Shown piece by piece: positions 13,475 to 24,789 of a stretch of 64,000 nt of DNA. Below the pieces are notes generated by a model. The model had not been told where the DNA came from and did not search any database. It saw only the letters and a program-made list of their open reading frames with translations. How positions within the stretch are numbered: the first letter of the stretch is position 1; each line of letters begins with the position of its first letter. Made by a program: the position numbers and the translations under genes. Location: contig CP136063.1 of assembly GCA_032622095.1 (NCBI GenBank), forward strand, positions 39,778,106 through 39,842,105. The letters run 5' to 3'. This DNA is from Siphonodentalium dalli. Its lineage: Eukaryota; Mollusca; Scaphopoda; Gadilida; Siphonodentaliidae.

Positions 13475-13996
13475 GTATGGGCAAGCCACTACCAATTTGT
13501 TCCAGTCAAGATAAGAATGGTCTACTCTGTCACCCTAAATGTAAAAGCGGTTACTACGGCGTAGGACCGGTTTGCTGGGAATACTGTAAGTCGGGAGATA
13601 CCGCAATTGGCGCCCACTGTATGAGATTTCCTCATATATACGACAGAAACACGGACAGTTGCCCGTGGGACGAAAGACATGGATTTTGCCATTCATGCAA
13701 ATTTCTCGACGATTGCTGTTGCAAAAAAAATTGTGGTGAAGAATGCCGCAGCGGTTACATTAACGATGGATGTACATGTCGACATGACAGCCAATTCTAC
13801 ATGTACACTAGAAAGAGTTACAAGAGAAGTGCTGGCTCAGAAATTGTGTGTAGTTCATCTGAAGACATGTTTGGAGGTTATTGCTTTCCATTATGCAAGA
13901 AGGGGTACATTGACATCGGTCCACGTTGTTGGGGGGAATGCAACAGTGCCACCACCGACACTGGAACACAATGCCAGAACAAATCATACGGACGAG
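13475..13996 (+). pseudogene. Cys-rich repeat protein, downstream exon with degraded splice sites
   Basis: An open frame of about 173 codons (reading on to a stop at 14005-14007) encodes a strongly Cys-rich sequence with repeated modules: Cys-Lys-Ser-Gly-Tyr-Tyr-Gly-Val-Gly-Pro-Val-Cys-Trp, a CCCKKNCGEEC cluster, and a second Lys-Gly-Tyr-Ile-Asp-Ile-Gly-Pro-Arg-Cys-Trp module, ending Ser-Tyr-Gly-Arg. By phase it is a symmetrical 1-1 exon of 522 nt like the one at 9507. The acceptor position reads CATTCCTG|GT instead of an AG, and the donor position reads GACGAG|TCGTTG instead of GT. The frame itself is intact. Likely an extracellular, disulfide-rich protein in origin; no named family is claimed. 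The hAT insertion leaves only about 30 bp of intron upstream. An ATG at 13477 could start a stand-alone 176-residue frame, but it has no signal peptide. Confidence 0.6.
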
Positions 13997-14040
13997 TCGT
14001 TGGCTAGGTGGTTAGAAGGAACTAAATATTTTTCATAGGC

Positions 14041-14188
14041 CACAGTGTTAACGTTTGACCACGCCGATGCCACAGTGTTAACGTTTGACCACGCCGATGC
14101 CACAGTGTTAACGTTTGACCACGCCGATGCCAGTGTTAACGTTTGACCACGCCGATGCCACAGTGTTAACGTTTGACCACGCCGATGC
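14041..14188. repeat. Five tandem copies of a 30-bp unit
   Basis: Unit CACAGTGTTAACGTTTGACC followed by ACGCCGATGC. Copies one to three and five are 30 bp; the fourth lacks the leading CA (28 bp). The copies are otherwise identical, so the expansion is recent. Confidence 0.97.
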
Positions 14189-14960
14189 TAAATTCTCGAG
14201 TTCCGAAGTGCACGATGCATGCCTTCGTGAAGACCAACCCTTTCGGAATATGTTCGCACAGATGAGTACCTTTCGATCCATGCCTTTTTTTCAAAAATCA
14301 ACATACGTTTTCCACAATGCCCCACTTTTTGCACACTGACAGTCTGACGAAAGCAATACACAGCCACTATCTCCAGCCATCGTTTAGACACGAACGCATT
14401 TCAGACTAGGAAACGCCCACTTGTTTACATGCTATGGATATTATATTTCTTGAATTTGTAAATTGATTTGACATAGTATACGACAATCTCGCGCCAGAAT
14501 GTTTTTTATTCGAGATAGCCTGTAAAAACGAATGGGACATAATTCTACTTATTTAGTTCCTTCTAACCTTAAGCGTTGTGCAAAAATGACCCTACGTGAT
14601 CCTCACTACCTCTGCGTGTAGCTGGGTCATATCTATGATAAATAAAACTGATTGTACACATCTCTTTGTTCTCATTCCCCAGCAATCTTGGTTATTTTAA
14701 CCCCACTGTATATGAAGATGGTTCGTCTACTGGGGAAATGTTGGTGGAAATTTTTCCATGTCATTGCCAAGAATGGAAACGTCCGTTCCTAAATAAAATA
14801 ACTAATAGTTGCGAATTGATCAGTGCCGCCTGCAGTTCAACATAAACACTTATGGGTGTCTCTGGGTCCTCTCATGCCGAGATTTGCTATATGTGGGGAA
14901 AGTCTCAAAATATGTGGAAATATTGGTAAAATTTGGTAACTAAACGAGCAGAATATGCCT
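14189..14960. other. No gene recognised
   Basis: Unique-looking sequence with only short frames on both strands. No domain, repeat end or RNA gene is recognised. Confidence 0.5.
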
Positions 14961-15439
14961 TTAAAGACAGACTATTTAATTAAATAACAAATATTAAATA
15001 GTTGCGTGGGTATGAAATAATAAACATGAACTGAAGACCCCTGTCCGGAAAGGCTTCTTTCAATTAATATTGATTTTATTTCGATTATTTTATTGGGACC
15101 CTTTATTTGTCTATTTTTAGAACAGACCATTCGGGTGATACCTTACAGCGATATAGACATTAGGTTGTTCCTATAGCTACGTACCGAACGTCAAATGTCC
15201 CAGAGTGATTGGTTTTATTCCACAGTTATAAGCGATAATGAGTATAATTAACGTTTATTTGTGACAAAATATTGTTCGTTAGCTAAACAACCATACCTTT
15301 TTAGACCATAAAATATTCGAAATAAAAATAATATTCAATGATAGAAGCATTTCCGGACAGGAGTCTTCGATTCAGTTCTAATATTTTATACCCCGGTAAC
15401 TATATAATACATGTTTACAAAGAGATAATCCACCTTTAA
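14961..15439 (+). mobile_element. TTAA-type MITE, diverged copy (family A)
   Basis: Starts with a diverged left end (TTAAAGACAGACTATTTAAT) and ends with AAAGAGATAATCCACCTTTAA. The interior follows the family order (TAGTTGCGTGGGTATGAAAT, CCTGTCCGGAAAGGCTTCTT, CGATATAGAC, CCCCGGTAACTATATAATAC). At 479 bp it is shorter than the 528-bp copies because of internal deletions. Confidence 0.82.
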
Positions 15440-16149
15440 TGGGCATTACGCGCATGCGTATAGCAGCACAGACAATATGTGCAAATCTTGGTTCAGATGG
15501 TATGAGTTTCTGAATAAATAGTCAGATTTTTTACACCACCCCTTTGCACCATAAATATGGGAATTTCCACATTATCGACAAGTTGGCAACTGCATGTTTA
15601 AAAATAATTAAGGAATCAAGTTTATCCTGGTGGCTAGATGTCCACAAATAGATGAAGATATTGATGTGAGGTGATTTCTCTCTTACAGTGGCACATCAGT
15701 TACAGAATAGCGATAAGTGAAAATCTCACTAAGTTTATTAGGTGGAAATATCCCCCACGTCCTGAAAACGGCAATAAAATCCAGTCTGGTAACGCAAGGT
15801 CTAACTATGTATGCTTCACAATTCACACCGCCATTTTGTATAATCATACGAAAGTAAGGTAGGTAACATTTTAAAGATCTCGTGTAAACTTACATACATA
15901 AAAACACATTCTAATGCGATTTATAACTCATGATACTTATAGAACATGATCACACCCGTACGGCCATATGCCGTTTTGGGTAGGTTGTTGCAATTTTGAA
16001 TATTTAAATTTCCCCAATGGTTACAAGTCCACATCAACTGGAAAACATTTGCCGAGATCCTGCTAATGAATTATTAGCCGAGAAAAAAAACTTTAACAGA
16101 TACTTGGCTGCTAGACTGAAAACCATTGAAACTAACAGCCTGAGACACA
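15440..16149. other. No gene recognised
   Basis: AT-rich sequence between the MITE and the foldback. Short frames at 15671-15862 and 16017-16247 show no recognisable domain. Confidence 0.45.
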
Positions 16150-16499
16150 CTGTATGCAATGTATTATTTGTTACAATTACAAGGCTCTATGCACTCCACG
16201 CAAAAATGCACCCAGTTGGGAGTCAGTGTGATGTAGTGGGCGTCTGAGACTGAGATAATGGAAGAATCGTTCACTTCCGGATAAAAGCACCAAACTTCGC
16301 ACATATATTGACCACTATATCCCTGATCATAATCCAGCTGGTTCCAGCTTTCGGTTAAGTGGAGCCCGTTAAATTCAACATGGCCGCCGTTTTTCAGATG
16401 GGTCACTAAGTCAGTTTGATGCAAATTATAGTGAGACAGTCTTGTCATAAAGATACAAATGTATACATTTTTGTGAAGATAAGATAAAATGCCACCATT

Positions 16500-17960
16500 A
16501 TAGGGTAAAATTGGAACTCACCGTCCAAGATGGCCGTCAAAATGGCAGCTGGAAGTGGAATTTTTTTTTCCTCTAATATCTTTAAGATCAGTTTATGCTG
16601 TTTGGTATTGGTTGAGAATTGTGACTTTATGTTGGATTGTTCATGTTAACTGACCATTGGAGCAATGAAATATGCCATTCTTGGTGTCAGAAACCCTTCT
16701 GATCCCTCTAAAATTCGATTTTTACAGAAAGCGGTATAAAATTTTACCAAAAATCACCATTGGGATTTCTAGTCATATTTCATCAAGAAATGGACAGAAC
16801 TGTGAAAGTTTAGTGAAACATTCAATTTATTATGCATATTCCAACTCATTAGTACCAAAATTGTCACTTTGGCTCAAACTGGCTGCAGAAATGGCAGCCG
16901 GAAATGGAAAATTTGATTCGTTTTCTCTAGTGCCTTTAAGATCAGTTTATGCTGTTTGGTTGAGAATTGTGACTTTATGTTGTATTTTCCATGTTAATTG
17001 AGCATTGGGGCAATGAAATATGCCATTCATGATTTTACAGAAAGCATTATCAAATTTTACCAAAAATTACCATTGGGATTTCTAGTCATATTTCATCAAG
17101 AAATTGGCAGAACTGTGAAATTTTAGTGAAACATTCCATTTCTTATGCATATTCCAACTCGTTAGTACCAAAATTGTCACTTTGGCTCAAAATGACTGCA
17201 GAAATGGCCCCAAAATGGCAACCGGAAGTAGAAAATTTCATTTGTTTTCTCTGATGTCTTTAAGATCAGATTATGCTGTTTGGTACTGGTTGAGAATTGT
17301 GACTTTATGTTGTATTTTTCATGTTAACTGACCATTGGAGCAATGAAATATGCCATTCATGTGATCATAAACCCTTCTGATCCCTCAAAAATTCGATTTT
17401 ACAGAAAGCGGTATAAAATTTTACAACAAATTACCATTGGGATTTCTAGTCATATTTCATCAAGAAATGGGCAGAACTGTGCAATTTTAGTGAAGCATTC
17501 CATTTTTTATGCATATTCCAACTCATTAGTACCACAATTGTCACTTTGGCTTAAAATGGCTGGAAAAAAATGGCGGCCAAAATGGCAGCTGGAAGTGGAA
17601 AATTTGATTTGTTTTCTCTAATATCTTTAAGATCAGTTTATGCTGTTTGGTACTGGTTCAGAATTCTCACTTTACGTTGTATTATTCATGTTAACTGACT
17701 ATTGGAGCAATGAAATATGCCATGCATGAAGTCAGAAACACTTCTGATCCCTCAAAAATTCAATTTTACAGAAAGCGGTATAACATTTTCCCAAAATGAC
17801 CATTGTGATTTCTAGTCATATTTCATCAAGAAATGGGCAGAACTGTGCAAATTTAGTGAAACATTCCATGTATTATGCATATTCCAACTCATTGGTTCTG
17901 TCACTTTGGCTAAAAATGGTAAATATTGCCCCATGCTGCGTGCCATGCAACCACATACAA
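16500..17960 (+). repeat. Four tandem modules of about 330-365 bp in the left foldback arm
   Basis: The landmark TGACCATTGGAGCAATGAAA (or a close variant) occurs at about 16651, 16999, 17329 and 17696. Each module also carries GGGATTTCTAGTCATATTTC, a Lys-like AAATGGCNGCC tract and TTAAGATCAGTTTATGCTGT. The right arm has one module only (about 20130-20560, opposite strand), so the amplification happened after the arms formed or was lost on the other side. Confidence 0.85.
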
Positions 17961-17990
17961 GTTGTAGTTGATCAAAAAATTTGACTATTA

Positions 17991-18613
17991 TCTCATATAT
18001 ATTTTGAAGACCTCTGTTTGTTTGTATGTCTGTCTGTCTGTATGTCATTTATACAAATCTACGATTCTCGACCGATCGGGACGAAACTTGGTACGTGTGT
18101 GTAGTTTGACCAGGCGGTCGAAATTGTCGTATTGGCGAGCCCGTGCGGCGCCCGCTTCGCGCAGACGAGATCTCGGAAACGGGTGGAGCTATCGACTTGA
18201 AATTTGCTATGTGAATGTATCTTGCCCCGGATACGACTTTTTACCGGGTCGCCGAGCCCCTGCGACGCCAGCTTCGCGCATGCGCAGACCAGATCTCGGA
18301 CACGGGTGGAGCTATCGACTCGAAATTTGCTATGTGAATGCATCTTGCCCCGGATACGAATTTTATCGGGTCGCCGAGCCCGTGCGACGCCAGCTTCGCG
18401 CATGCGCAGACCAGATCTCGGAAACGGGTGGAGCTATCGACTTGAAATTTGCTACGTGAATGTATCTTGGCCCGGATACGAATTTTATCGGGTCGCCGAG
18501 TCCGTGCGACGCCAGCTTCGCGCATGCGCAGACCAGATCTCGGAAACGGGTGGAGCTATCGACTTGAAATTTGGTTTTTGAATAGCCCGGACAACGTCGG
18601 GCTCATCGGCTAG
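17991..18613 (+). mobile_element. Helitron-like non-autonomous element
   Basis: The 5' end is TCTCATATATATTTTGAAGA preceded by A. A run of GTCTGTCTGTCTG follows, as is common in non-autonomous Helitrons of marine invertebrates. The 3' end has a short hairpin (GCCCGGACAACGTCGGGC), about ten bases, and then CTAG followed by host T. That matches the Helitron pattern TC...hairpin...CTRR inserted between A and T without target duplication. The body contains about 3.5 copies of a roughly 120-bp GC-rich unit (18130-18570; ATCTCGGAAACGGGTGGAGC in each). The opposite foldback arm (about 20105-20135) shows the unoccupied site. No Rep/helicase is encoded. Confidence 0.82.
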
Positions 18614-18994
18614 TGTGTTATATAGATTGAATACTAACATTTCTTATGCACCCAACAAGTTAATTTTTCATATATACCCCAAACATTATTCTCTACTGTT
18701 CCGAAAAGGTAGCAAATTGTGACCTACTGGGTTATTAAACATGTTACTTAATCAAGTGAAAACTATAGGTTCTATTATGGTTGTCCCAGTACATTATGAG
18801 GCATGACAAATTCATTTTAAATGATGCAGTATGGAATTTTGCCTAAAAAACTTCTTTTGAGATTCTGGCCATGTTTCTGAAGGGAAATTGGTATGCAAAA
18901 CTTCGAAACTGAACTGAGCGGGACCAATTGATGTTGCTACAAATTAGAGTCAAAATTTATCAACATTGATCAACTTAATACATGTTTGTAAAAA

Positions 18995-19500
18995 TGGTAG
19001 TCAGGGATTGACTTTGTGGTCACAGATGATGTGAATAGGTATACATGAAATATAATCACGAATGGTGTGACTAGTTATACACGGAGTGTCTATGTGGTCA
19101 TGTGTGTGGTGTTTATGGTGAGATGAAGGTAAACAAGGAGTGCTAATGCATGAGGTGAATATGTAAACGTGGAATGGCTGTATAGTCACTGAAGTGGTGT
19201 GTGGGTATACGTGGAGTAATTTTATGGCCAATTACATGGAGTAAGTGTATGCCAATGATGAGGCGAATATGTATACATGAAGTGACTGTATGATCATGAA
19301 TGGGATGTAGAGCTATATATAGAGTGATTATACGGTCGTGGGTGAGGCGTAGAAGTATACCCGCATGGTGACTTGTGTCAAGTGTGTGTGTAAACAATGA
19401 GTGGCTACATGGTCATTTGTGTGGTGTTTATGTATATATGGAGCGAGTGTATGGTCATGGGTGGGTTGTACATGTATACATTTGGGTGGGTATCGCTTTA
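18995..19500. repeat. Degenerate minisatellite in the foldback loop
   Basis: Loose repeats of about 50-60 bp based on GTATACATGGAGTG, TATGGTCATG and GTGGTGT motifs. Degeneracy is high and the unit boundaries are uncertain. Open frames here on both strands are low-complexity products of the repeat. Confidence 0.65.
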
Positions 19501-20960
19501 CACAATAACTCAGGGACATGTTAATCGATATAGAGGTAATGTCAGAGAGTTCTACATCCTGATGGTGGTTTATATGCACAATGGGGGAAACGGTTTTCCT
19601 GACATTAGTCATATCGATGCCAATGAGCCACAATTTTATTGTCGTTGCCTCATACTAATTGCCCTTTCAGTTCAGTTTCAAAGTGCTGTCCATTTCCATA
19701 CAAAAAACATGGTCAGAATCCCAAAAGAATTTTTGGCAAAATTCCGTACTGCATCGTTTATAACATGGTTAATACAAAGTGAGTCACAATTTGCTACCTT
19801 TTCGGAACATCAGAGAATAATATTCAGGATATATATGAACACTAATTTGTTTTACTATATTTGGTCGCCATTTTGAAACCATCTTGAGTATTTTTTTCAA
19901 AAACAGATAAGTGTGACCCATTTAAGACAGATCAAGACAATAAACTCCTTCGATACCAGTTTACTTGAAAATATTGTCTTAACCTGAAAGGTGAATTTTT
20001 GCCGATTTTGATGTCAAGTTTGTGATAGAAAAATCCAATAATTCTGGTAATTTCAGTGTTTAAAATAGTAACAAGCGACCAAGGTGCATTAGAAATGGTA
20101 GTATTCAATATCTATAAGACAGAATAGTAATTTGTTCATCAACCACAACTGGTATGCGGTTAAATGACTCGCTGGGGCAATATTTACATTTTTTCCATAT
20201 TCTGGCTGCTATTTTGGCTGCCATTTTGAGCCAAATTGACAATTTGGGTACAATTGAGTTGGAATATTCATAAGAAATGGAATTTGTCACATAGATTGCG
20301 CAGTATGACTAGAATCCCAATGGTGATTTTTTGTGAATTTTTATACCGCTTTCTGTAAAATCGAATTTTTAAGGGATCGGAGTTTGTAGGGAGCCCAAGA
20401 ATGGCATATTTCATTGCTCCAATGCTCAGTTAACATGACCAATACAAAATAAAGTTGCAATTCTCAAACATTTCAAAAATCAGGAACTGATTTGAAAGAT
20501 ATTAGTGAAAAAACGTCAATTGTTTTATTTTGGCGTCCATTATGGCGGCCATTTTGGATTATCATAGACAAATTGAATGTGGATACAAAGGCGGACATCC
20601 ATGGTATCGCTTCGACAATATCCAATGTCTATATATCCTTTAATATAGCCATTATATTCGATACAAAATAGATACCCCTAAATCTCAAATGTTCGAAATG
20701 TCAAGGTAAATTTGAAGATCAAGGGGTCACCAGCAACCTGGAACCAGCTAACTGGTTGATGAGGACCACATACCCAACCAACCCTGAAAGTTTTATGCTT
20801 CTATCCAAAAGTGAACGATTTTTCGTTAAGCGACTCCACTAGGAGTACCTGGGAGTACGACGATTTCTCACAAAGACATTACGTTTTGGTACAAATTGGT
20901 CATATTTGGTGATATTTCACATATAATGCCTACAGTTTGTTTCCCTAAAAATCAAATGCT

Positions 20961-21493
20961 ATAACCGTTAACGGACATATTAGAACCTCAAAAAGCCAGT
21001 TGTTTTTACAATCTATCCTGATCAGTACTGCATGTGGCATGAAAGTTTAGAGAATATTTGACTGTTAGTGTAAAATTGAAAATTCACAAATAGCTTTCTT
21101 ATAAAATCACACAATTATAGCATTCAAACAAATATTAATTGGATCGTTAAACGGCTCCAGATTCAATCTCAGAGCGTATAATTTTCAAAAATTTCCGGGA
21201 GAGGCACCCTGACCCCCTCCCGTACTCTCCGCCCTCAGCATCTCCTGCTGGGATACTACTCGCCTCGACATTTTGTAGGGCTACTCGCCTAGAATGATTT
21301 TAAGGGGATCGAGCTTCTCATTGCTCACCAGTGATTTCCCACATGGAGAGGACTGGAACTGTGTTTATTTAATCAAATTGATGGTGTTTTTACTTTACAC
21401 ATCAGTACACATGCACATATTTTAACCTATTGCTAATAAGGGACACACCTATCCTGTTAAAGTCAGTTAAAGTGGGTATTTTACCTTTATAAC
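20961..21493. other. No gene recognised
   Basis: Unique-looking sequence with a C-rich patch at 21195-21250. No coding or structural feature is supported. Confidence 0.45.
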
Positions 21494-23253
21494 CAGGGGG
21501 GTGGAAAAAAGTTTTTTCCGGGCACGTATGCCGGGGTAGGTGGGTGCAGGGATGGATCCAGGGATTTTTTGGGGACACCTGTTTTCACGGCATGATATGC
21601 CGGAGGCATATCCCGAGGGCCGTAGGCCCGACCGGGGGTGGGTACGGGAGGGGGTGTCCCCCTTCGGTTAGAGGGGGTACGGGGGCCCTCCCCGGAAATT
21701 TTTTGAAAATCCAATGTATTGAGAGCGAATCTGGGCCTCTCTGAGTCAACATTTTTAATTTTACTGAGACTGAGAGGTAAATTTGATTAGTTTCTCAAGA
21801 GTAACTTTGGGATTTTTTTTTTATGTTATGATTGGGATTGGAAATGTTCAAAGTATATGGTCTGATATCATTTGGTTCAATAGGAACCCTGAAATAATGA
21901 AACTTTCATAAAAGGCACATCATACATTATACATGAGTTATGACTGCAACAAATGATTGGGGAATTGTCAATCAGATTGAGTCTTAGTTATAAAAAAAAT
22001 CTGAGTGATGAATAACCATTAACATATAATATCATTAGTAAATGTACCCATATGGTAAGTAGTAAAGCATTTTGTTGTAAAAACAGTTTCTCCAATTAGT
22101 AATTTATCTTTATTAATTTCAAAATGACCGCCATTATAACCTTGAAGTAAACAAAGATAGGTAACGGTATAAAACGTATAATTGATTTGGTTCACTTCTT
22201 CTCTTAGTCTATATTCTCCGAAATGGCTAACCTCAATAAACGTATGTAAGTGGCAAAACAAACACATTCAAATTGTGGGTTCTATTTGAAAGGATATTTC
22301 AATTACAAACATGTTGTGATAATAATTAGCACCTGCTTTTGTTCGTTTTCGTCGAAGAAAAATGACTACACACGCGGCGATCTGATCCGTTTCGGTTCGG
22401 TTTACGCTTTAGTGTTCCACTTTTTAACGATACCAGGATCCCGAGTGACCTCCCTTACAATGCCTCGAAAATTGGCAACACAATTAACCGCTAAAACGAT
22501 TAGTTTAATTGAAAATTTAGCGCATTCTGACAGCAATTTTAATTAAAATAACTACCAAAAGAAAGATTCACTTATTTATCCATTAAAATAGATAGTTGAG
22601 TAGTGTATTTTATGATTTTGTATGTTCGTTTTTTGTTTTATTCTGTAAAAGAAATAAAATAATAAATAGTCGTCTAGAGTTTGGGCGCCCGGGAGTTTGG
22701 GCGCCCAAACCGGTTACCGGTATCAAAAGGTCCCTGGATCCATCCCTGGGTGGGTGGTCGATAGGACCAACAATTTTTTTTCCCGGAACTCAAAATTATT
22801 TTTCCTGCAAGTCTTTTTGACTGTTTTTGCAATGAGTTTGGCTTAAAACACATCTATATGTCAATATTAACATAAATGACAAATTTCATGATGATCAGAC
22901 AAACAGTGTAGCCTGTCGCCCATGCTAATGGATTGAATTTTGAAATCCAAGATGGCTGCTGGCAGCCATGTTTTTTTTGACCGAATAACCCCGAAATGAC
23001 TTGTTCCTATTTACATGTCAATGTTCACATCCATGACTAATATTATGCACAGAAATTCATATACAACTGTTTACAGTGAAATCCCCACCACAAATCTCTG
23101 TTTTAGTGTTAAAAGGGGGGTGGGTGCCAAAAAATGGTGGGAAAAAACTGCCGAAAACGGAAAAAACTTGGACGCGGGGGTGGGTCCCAACAAGGGTCGA
23201 AAGTCAAAAAACGGCATACGTGCCTGCCAATGTTTTGCGACCCCCCCCCCCTG
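21494..23253 (+). mobile_element. G-run TIR element (family B), interrupted copy
   Basis: The left part (21494-21546) begins CAGGGGGGTGGAAAAAA and includes CGGGCACGTATGCCGGGG. The right part (22757-23253) includes GGCATACGTGCCTG and ends CGACCCCCCCCCCCTG. The two parts match the two ends of the uninterrupted copy at 25815-26376. Between them lies a hAT-type element with its own 8-bp duplication. The flanks TTATAAC and TCATAAC could be an imperfect target duplication. No transposase is visible. Confidence 0.75.
21547..22748. mobile_element. hAT-type non-autonomous element nested in family B, 1202 bp
   Basis: The perfect 18-bp terminal inverted repeat CAGGGATGGATCCAGGGA is flanked by an exact 8-bp duplication GGTGGGTG (21539-21546 and 22749-22756). 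Both features are diagnostic of hAT. Removing it restores the continuity of the family B element. A minus-strand open stretch at 22019-22267 (82 codons) has an ordinary amino-acid mix but matches nothing I recognise. It could be transposase debris or captured host sequence. Confidence 0.9.
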
Positions 23254-23330
23254 TCATAACCATGAATATTTGGGTTTTTAAAGGTTTTGTTGGCATATTT
23301 TTCAGCCATGTGCTTTGTTTGTTTCTTTTT

Positions 23331-23490
23331 TGTGGGTCTACTTGATCAGCGTTCTCTCAGTTCCGGTGCAGACACAATGAGATACCCTTACCCTGCCAAC
23401 AACACATTTTCTTGTGGGTCTACTTGATCAGCGTTCTCTCAGTTCCGGTGCAGACACAATGAGATACCCTTACCCTGCCAACAACACATT
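23331..23490 (+). repeat. Direct duplication of about 80 bp
   Basis: TGTGGGTCTACTTGATCAGC to CAACAACACATT occurs twice, at 23331 and 23413, with an 82-bp period and no visible difference inside the unit. Downstream, 23520-23610 holds a second short tandem pair built on GGTGGGTGTCCCAGACCTGG. Confidence 0.93.
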
Positions 23491-23685
23491 ATCTAGTAGA
23501 ATTTACAAGATTTTCATCAATTTTGGGGGTGGGTGTCCCAGACCTGGGTGGAAAAAAACTTACGTTCCCCGGTGGGTGTCCCAGACCTGGGTGGAAAAAA
23601 CTTACGCTCCCGGGGTGGTGAGTCCCCAAAACTGAAAAACACAAAATTTCCACCTTGTATCCGTAATTTTTTTCCTGACCCCTGG

Positions 23686-23711
23686 TTTACAAAGAGATAA
23701 TCCACCTTTAA
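23686..23711 (+). mobile_element. Right-end fragment of TTAA-type MITE (family A)
   Basis: Only TTTACAAAGAGATAATCCAC and the closing TTAA remain. It directly abuts a CCCCTG end that resembles the family B terminus. Confidence 0.7.
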
Positions 23712-24499
23712 TGATTATGTTAGTTGGTTAAAAAAATTTAGTGTATTTAAAAAAAAATAGCTAGTCGCTCATGCTGAAGAGCTACGGCGGTCCGAACTGA
23801 TGTTATTAACCCTTTTATAATAATGCCCTGTTACCAGGTCGGAGTTTGACTAGTGATTCAATAGAGGCACAGTATGGGATTAGATATATTTTTTGATAAC
23901 ATTATTACGAAATTATACACACTTTCTGGTAACGGTAGGTGTCAAAGTTAATATAAATTGCAATATTGTTAACATTAATGATTATGTTAGTTTAAAATTG
24001 AGTGTATTTTTATTATTAAATAATGTCCTATTAGCAGGTCGGAGTCTGACTAGTGATTCAATGGAGACACGGTGTGGGATTAGATACAGCGCCTAATATT
24101 TATTTTCAAAATGAGAGATAACTCTATTATGCCCGTTATTTCGTAAAGATTTACTTTACAAAACGTCTAAGAAATGCTAAACTCAGGGTGGGTGGGTTTG
24201 ACTCAAACTTTGAGGGGGGGGTGGCACTGTGCACTATGTCAGCCCTAAAAATCGCCTGTCGTATTTAATCCCAGATATTGCCATTCTAAAACCATGTTCT
24301 GTCGTACAGTGTATGTTGACGGGAAATAACATTCGCGCGGTAAATTTGTAAATGATCTGAATGAAAACATGCGGTTTTTTAAATGTGGTTTTAAATAACA
24401 GAGACTTGAATATAACGGCTTATGATTCGATAGAACAAGCGAGATCACACAGTCGCTACAATATTGGATCCATCCAGCCAGCGTTCGTGGCCACAAAAA
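23712..24499. other. No gene recognised; one diverged direct duplication
   Basis: About 150 bp at 23709-23890 recur at about 23975-24090 (shared CAGGTCGGAGTYTGACTAGT and ATTAATGATTATGTTAGTT). No coding feature is supported. Confidence 0.5.
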
Positions 24500-24760
24500 A
24501 TATTTATTTGGCCTAACTTTTTTTCACAACAGAAGGAGACAGAAATCTAATTTAAACAGCGAACATAGCGATGACAGCTAACACATCCCATTACTTGATT
24601 AGTTAGCGAACATGGTGTCAGCGACGCGACATAGAGTCCTTAAAAAATTTAATTTTGTCATCAATTGTGAGCCCAGAAAATGAGGATTTAATTTTGCCAC
24701 TAAAATTTTTATTTGGCCACTTTTTTAGCCAGAAGATTTTTCGATCCAGCGCGAACACTG
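24500..24760 (-). mobile_element. End fragment of the hAT family seen at 11430
   Basis: Ends in CCAGCGCGAACACTG at 24746-24760. Its subterminal sequence (TTTGGCCACTTTTTTAGCC, AAATTTAATTTTG) resembles the left end of the 11430-13436 element in reverse. The other end is not found nearby, so this is a truncated copy. Confidence 0.7.
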
Positions 24761-24789
24761 TACCCAGCCCTGTTAAAATATGCAATGAA

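Larger units (their letters stand above)
16150..20960. repeat. Large foldback (inverted-repeat) structure
   Basis: The two halves are diverged reverse complements. Matching landmarks are: AATCGTTCACTTCCGGATA at 16266 with its counterpart at 20800-20820; GAGCAATGAAATATGCCATT at 16662 with its complement at 20400-20425; and CCGAAAAGGTAGCAAATTGT at 18701 with its complement at about 19790-19812. The left arm is longer because its middle module is repeated in tandem and because a Helitron-like element interrupts it. The loop (about 18935-19625) holds a degenerate minisatellite. Outer limits are approximate, as similarity fades gradually. No transposase-like coding sequence is seen. Confidence 0.78.

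Noticed and set aside
18059-18581. Long overlapping frames on both strands in the GC-rich repeats (Arg/Ala-rich)
   Set aside because: They arise because a roughly 120-bp repeat without stops is tandemly copied inside the Helitron-like element; no domain, and all frames are equally open.
19001-19876. His/Thr-rich minus-strand frames and a 159-codon plus-strand frame
   Set aside because: The first are products of the degenerate loop minisatellite; the second spans the loop and foldback arm and shows no domain or codon bias.
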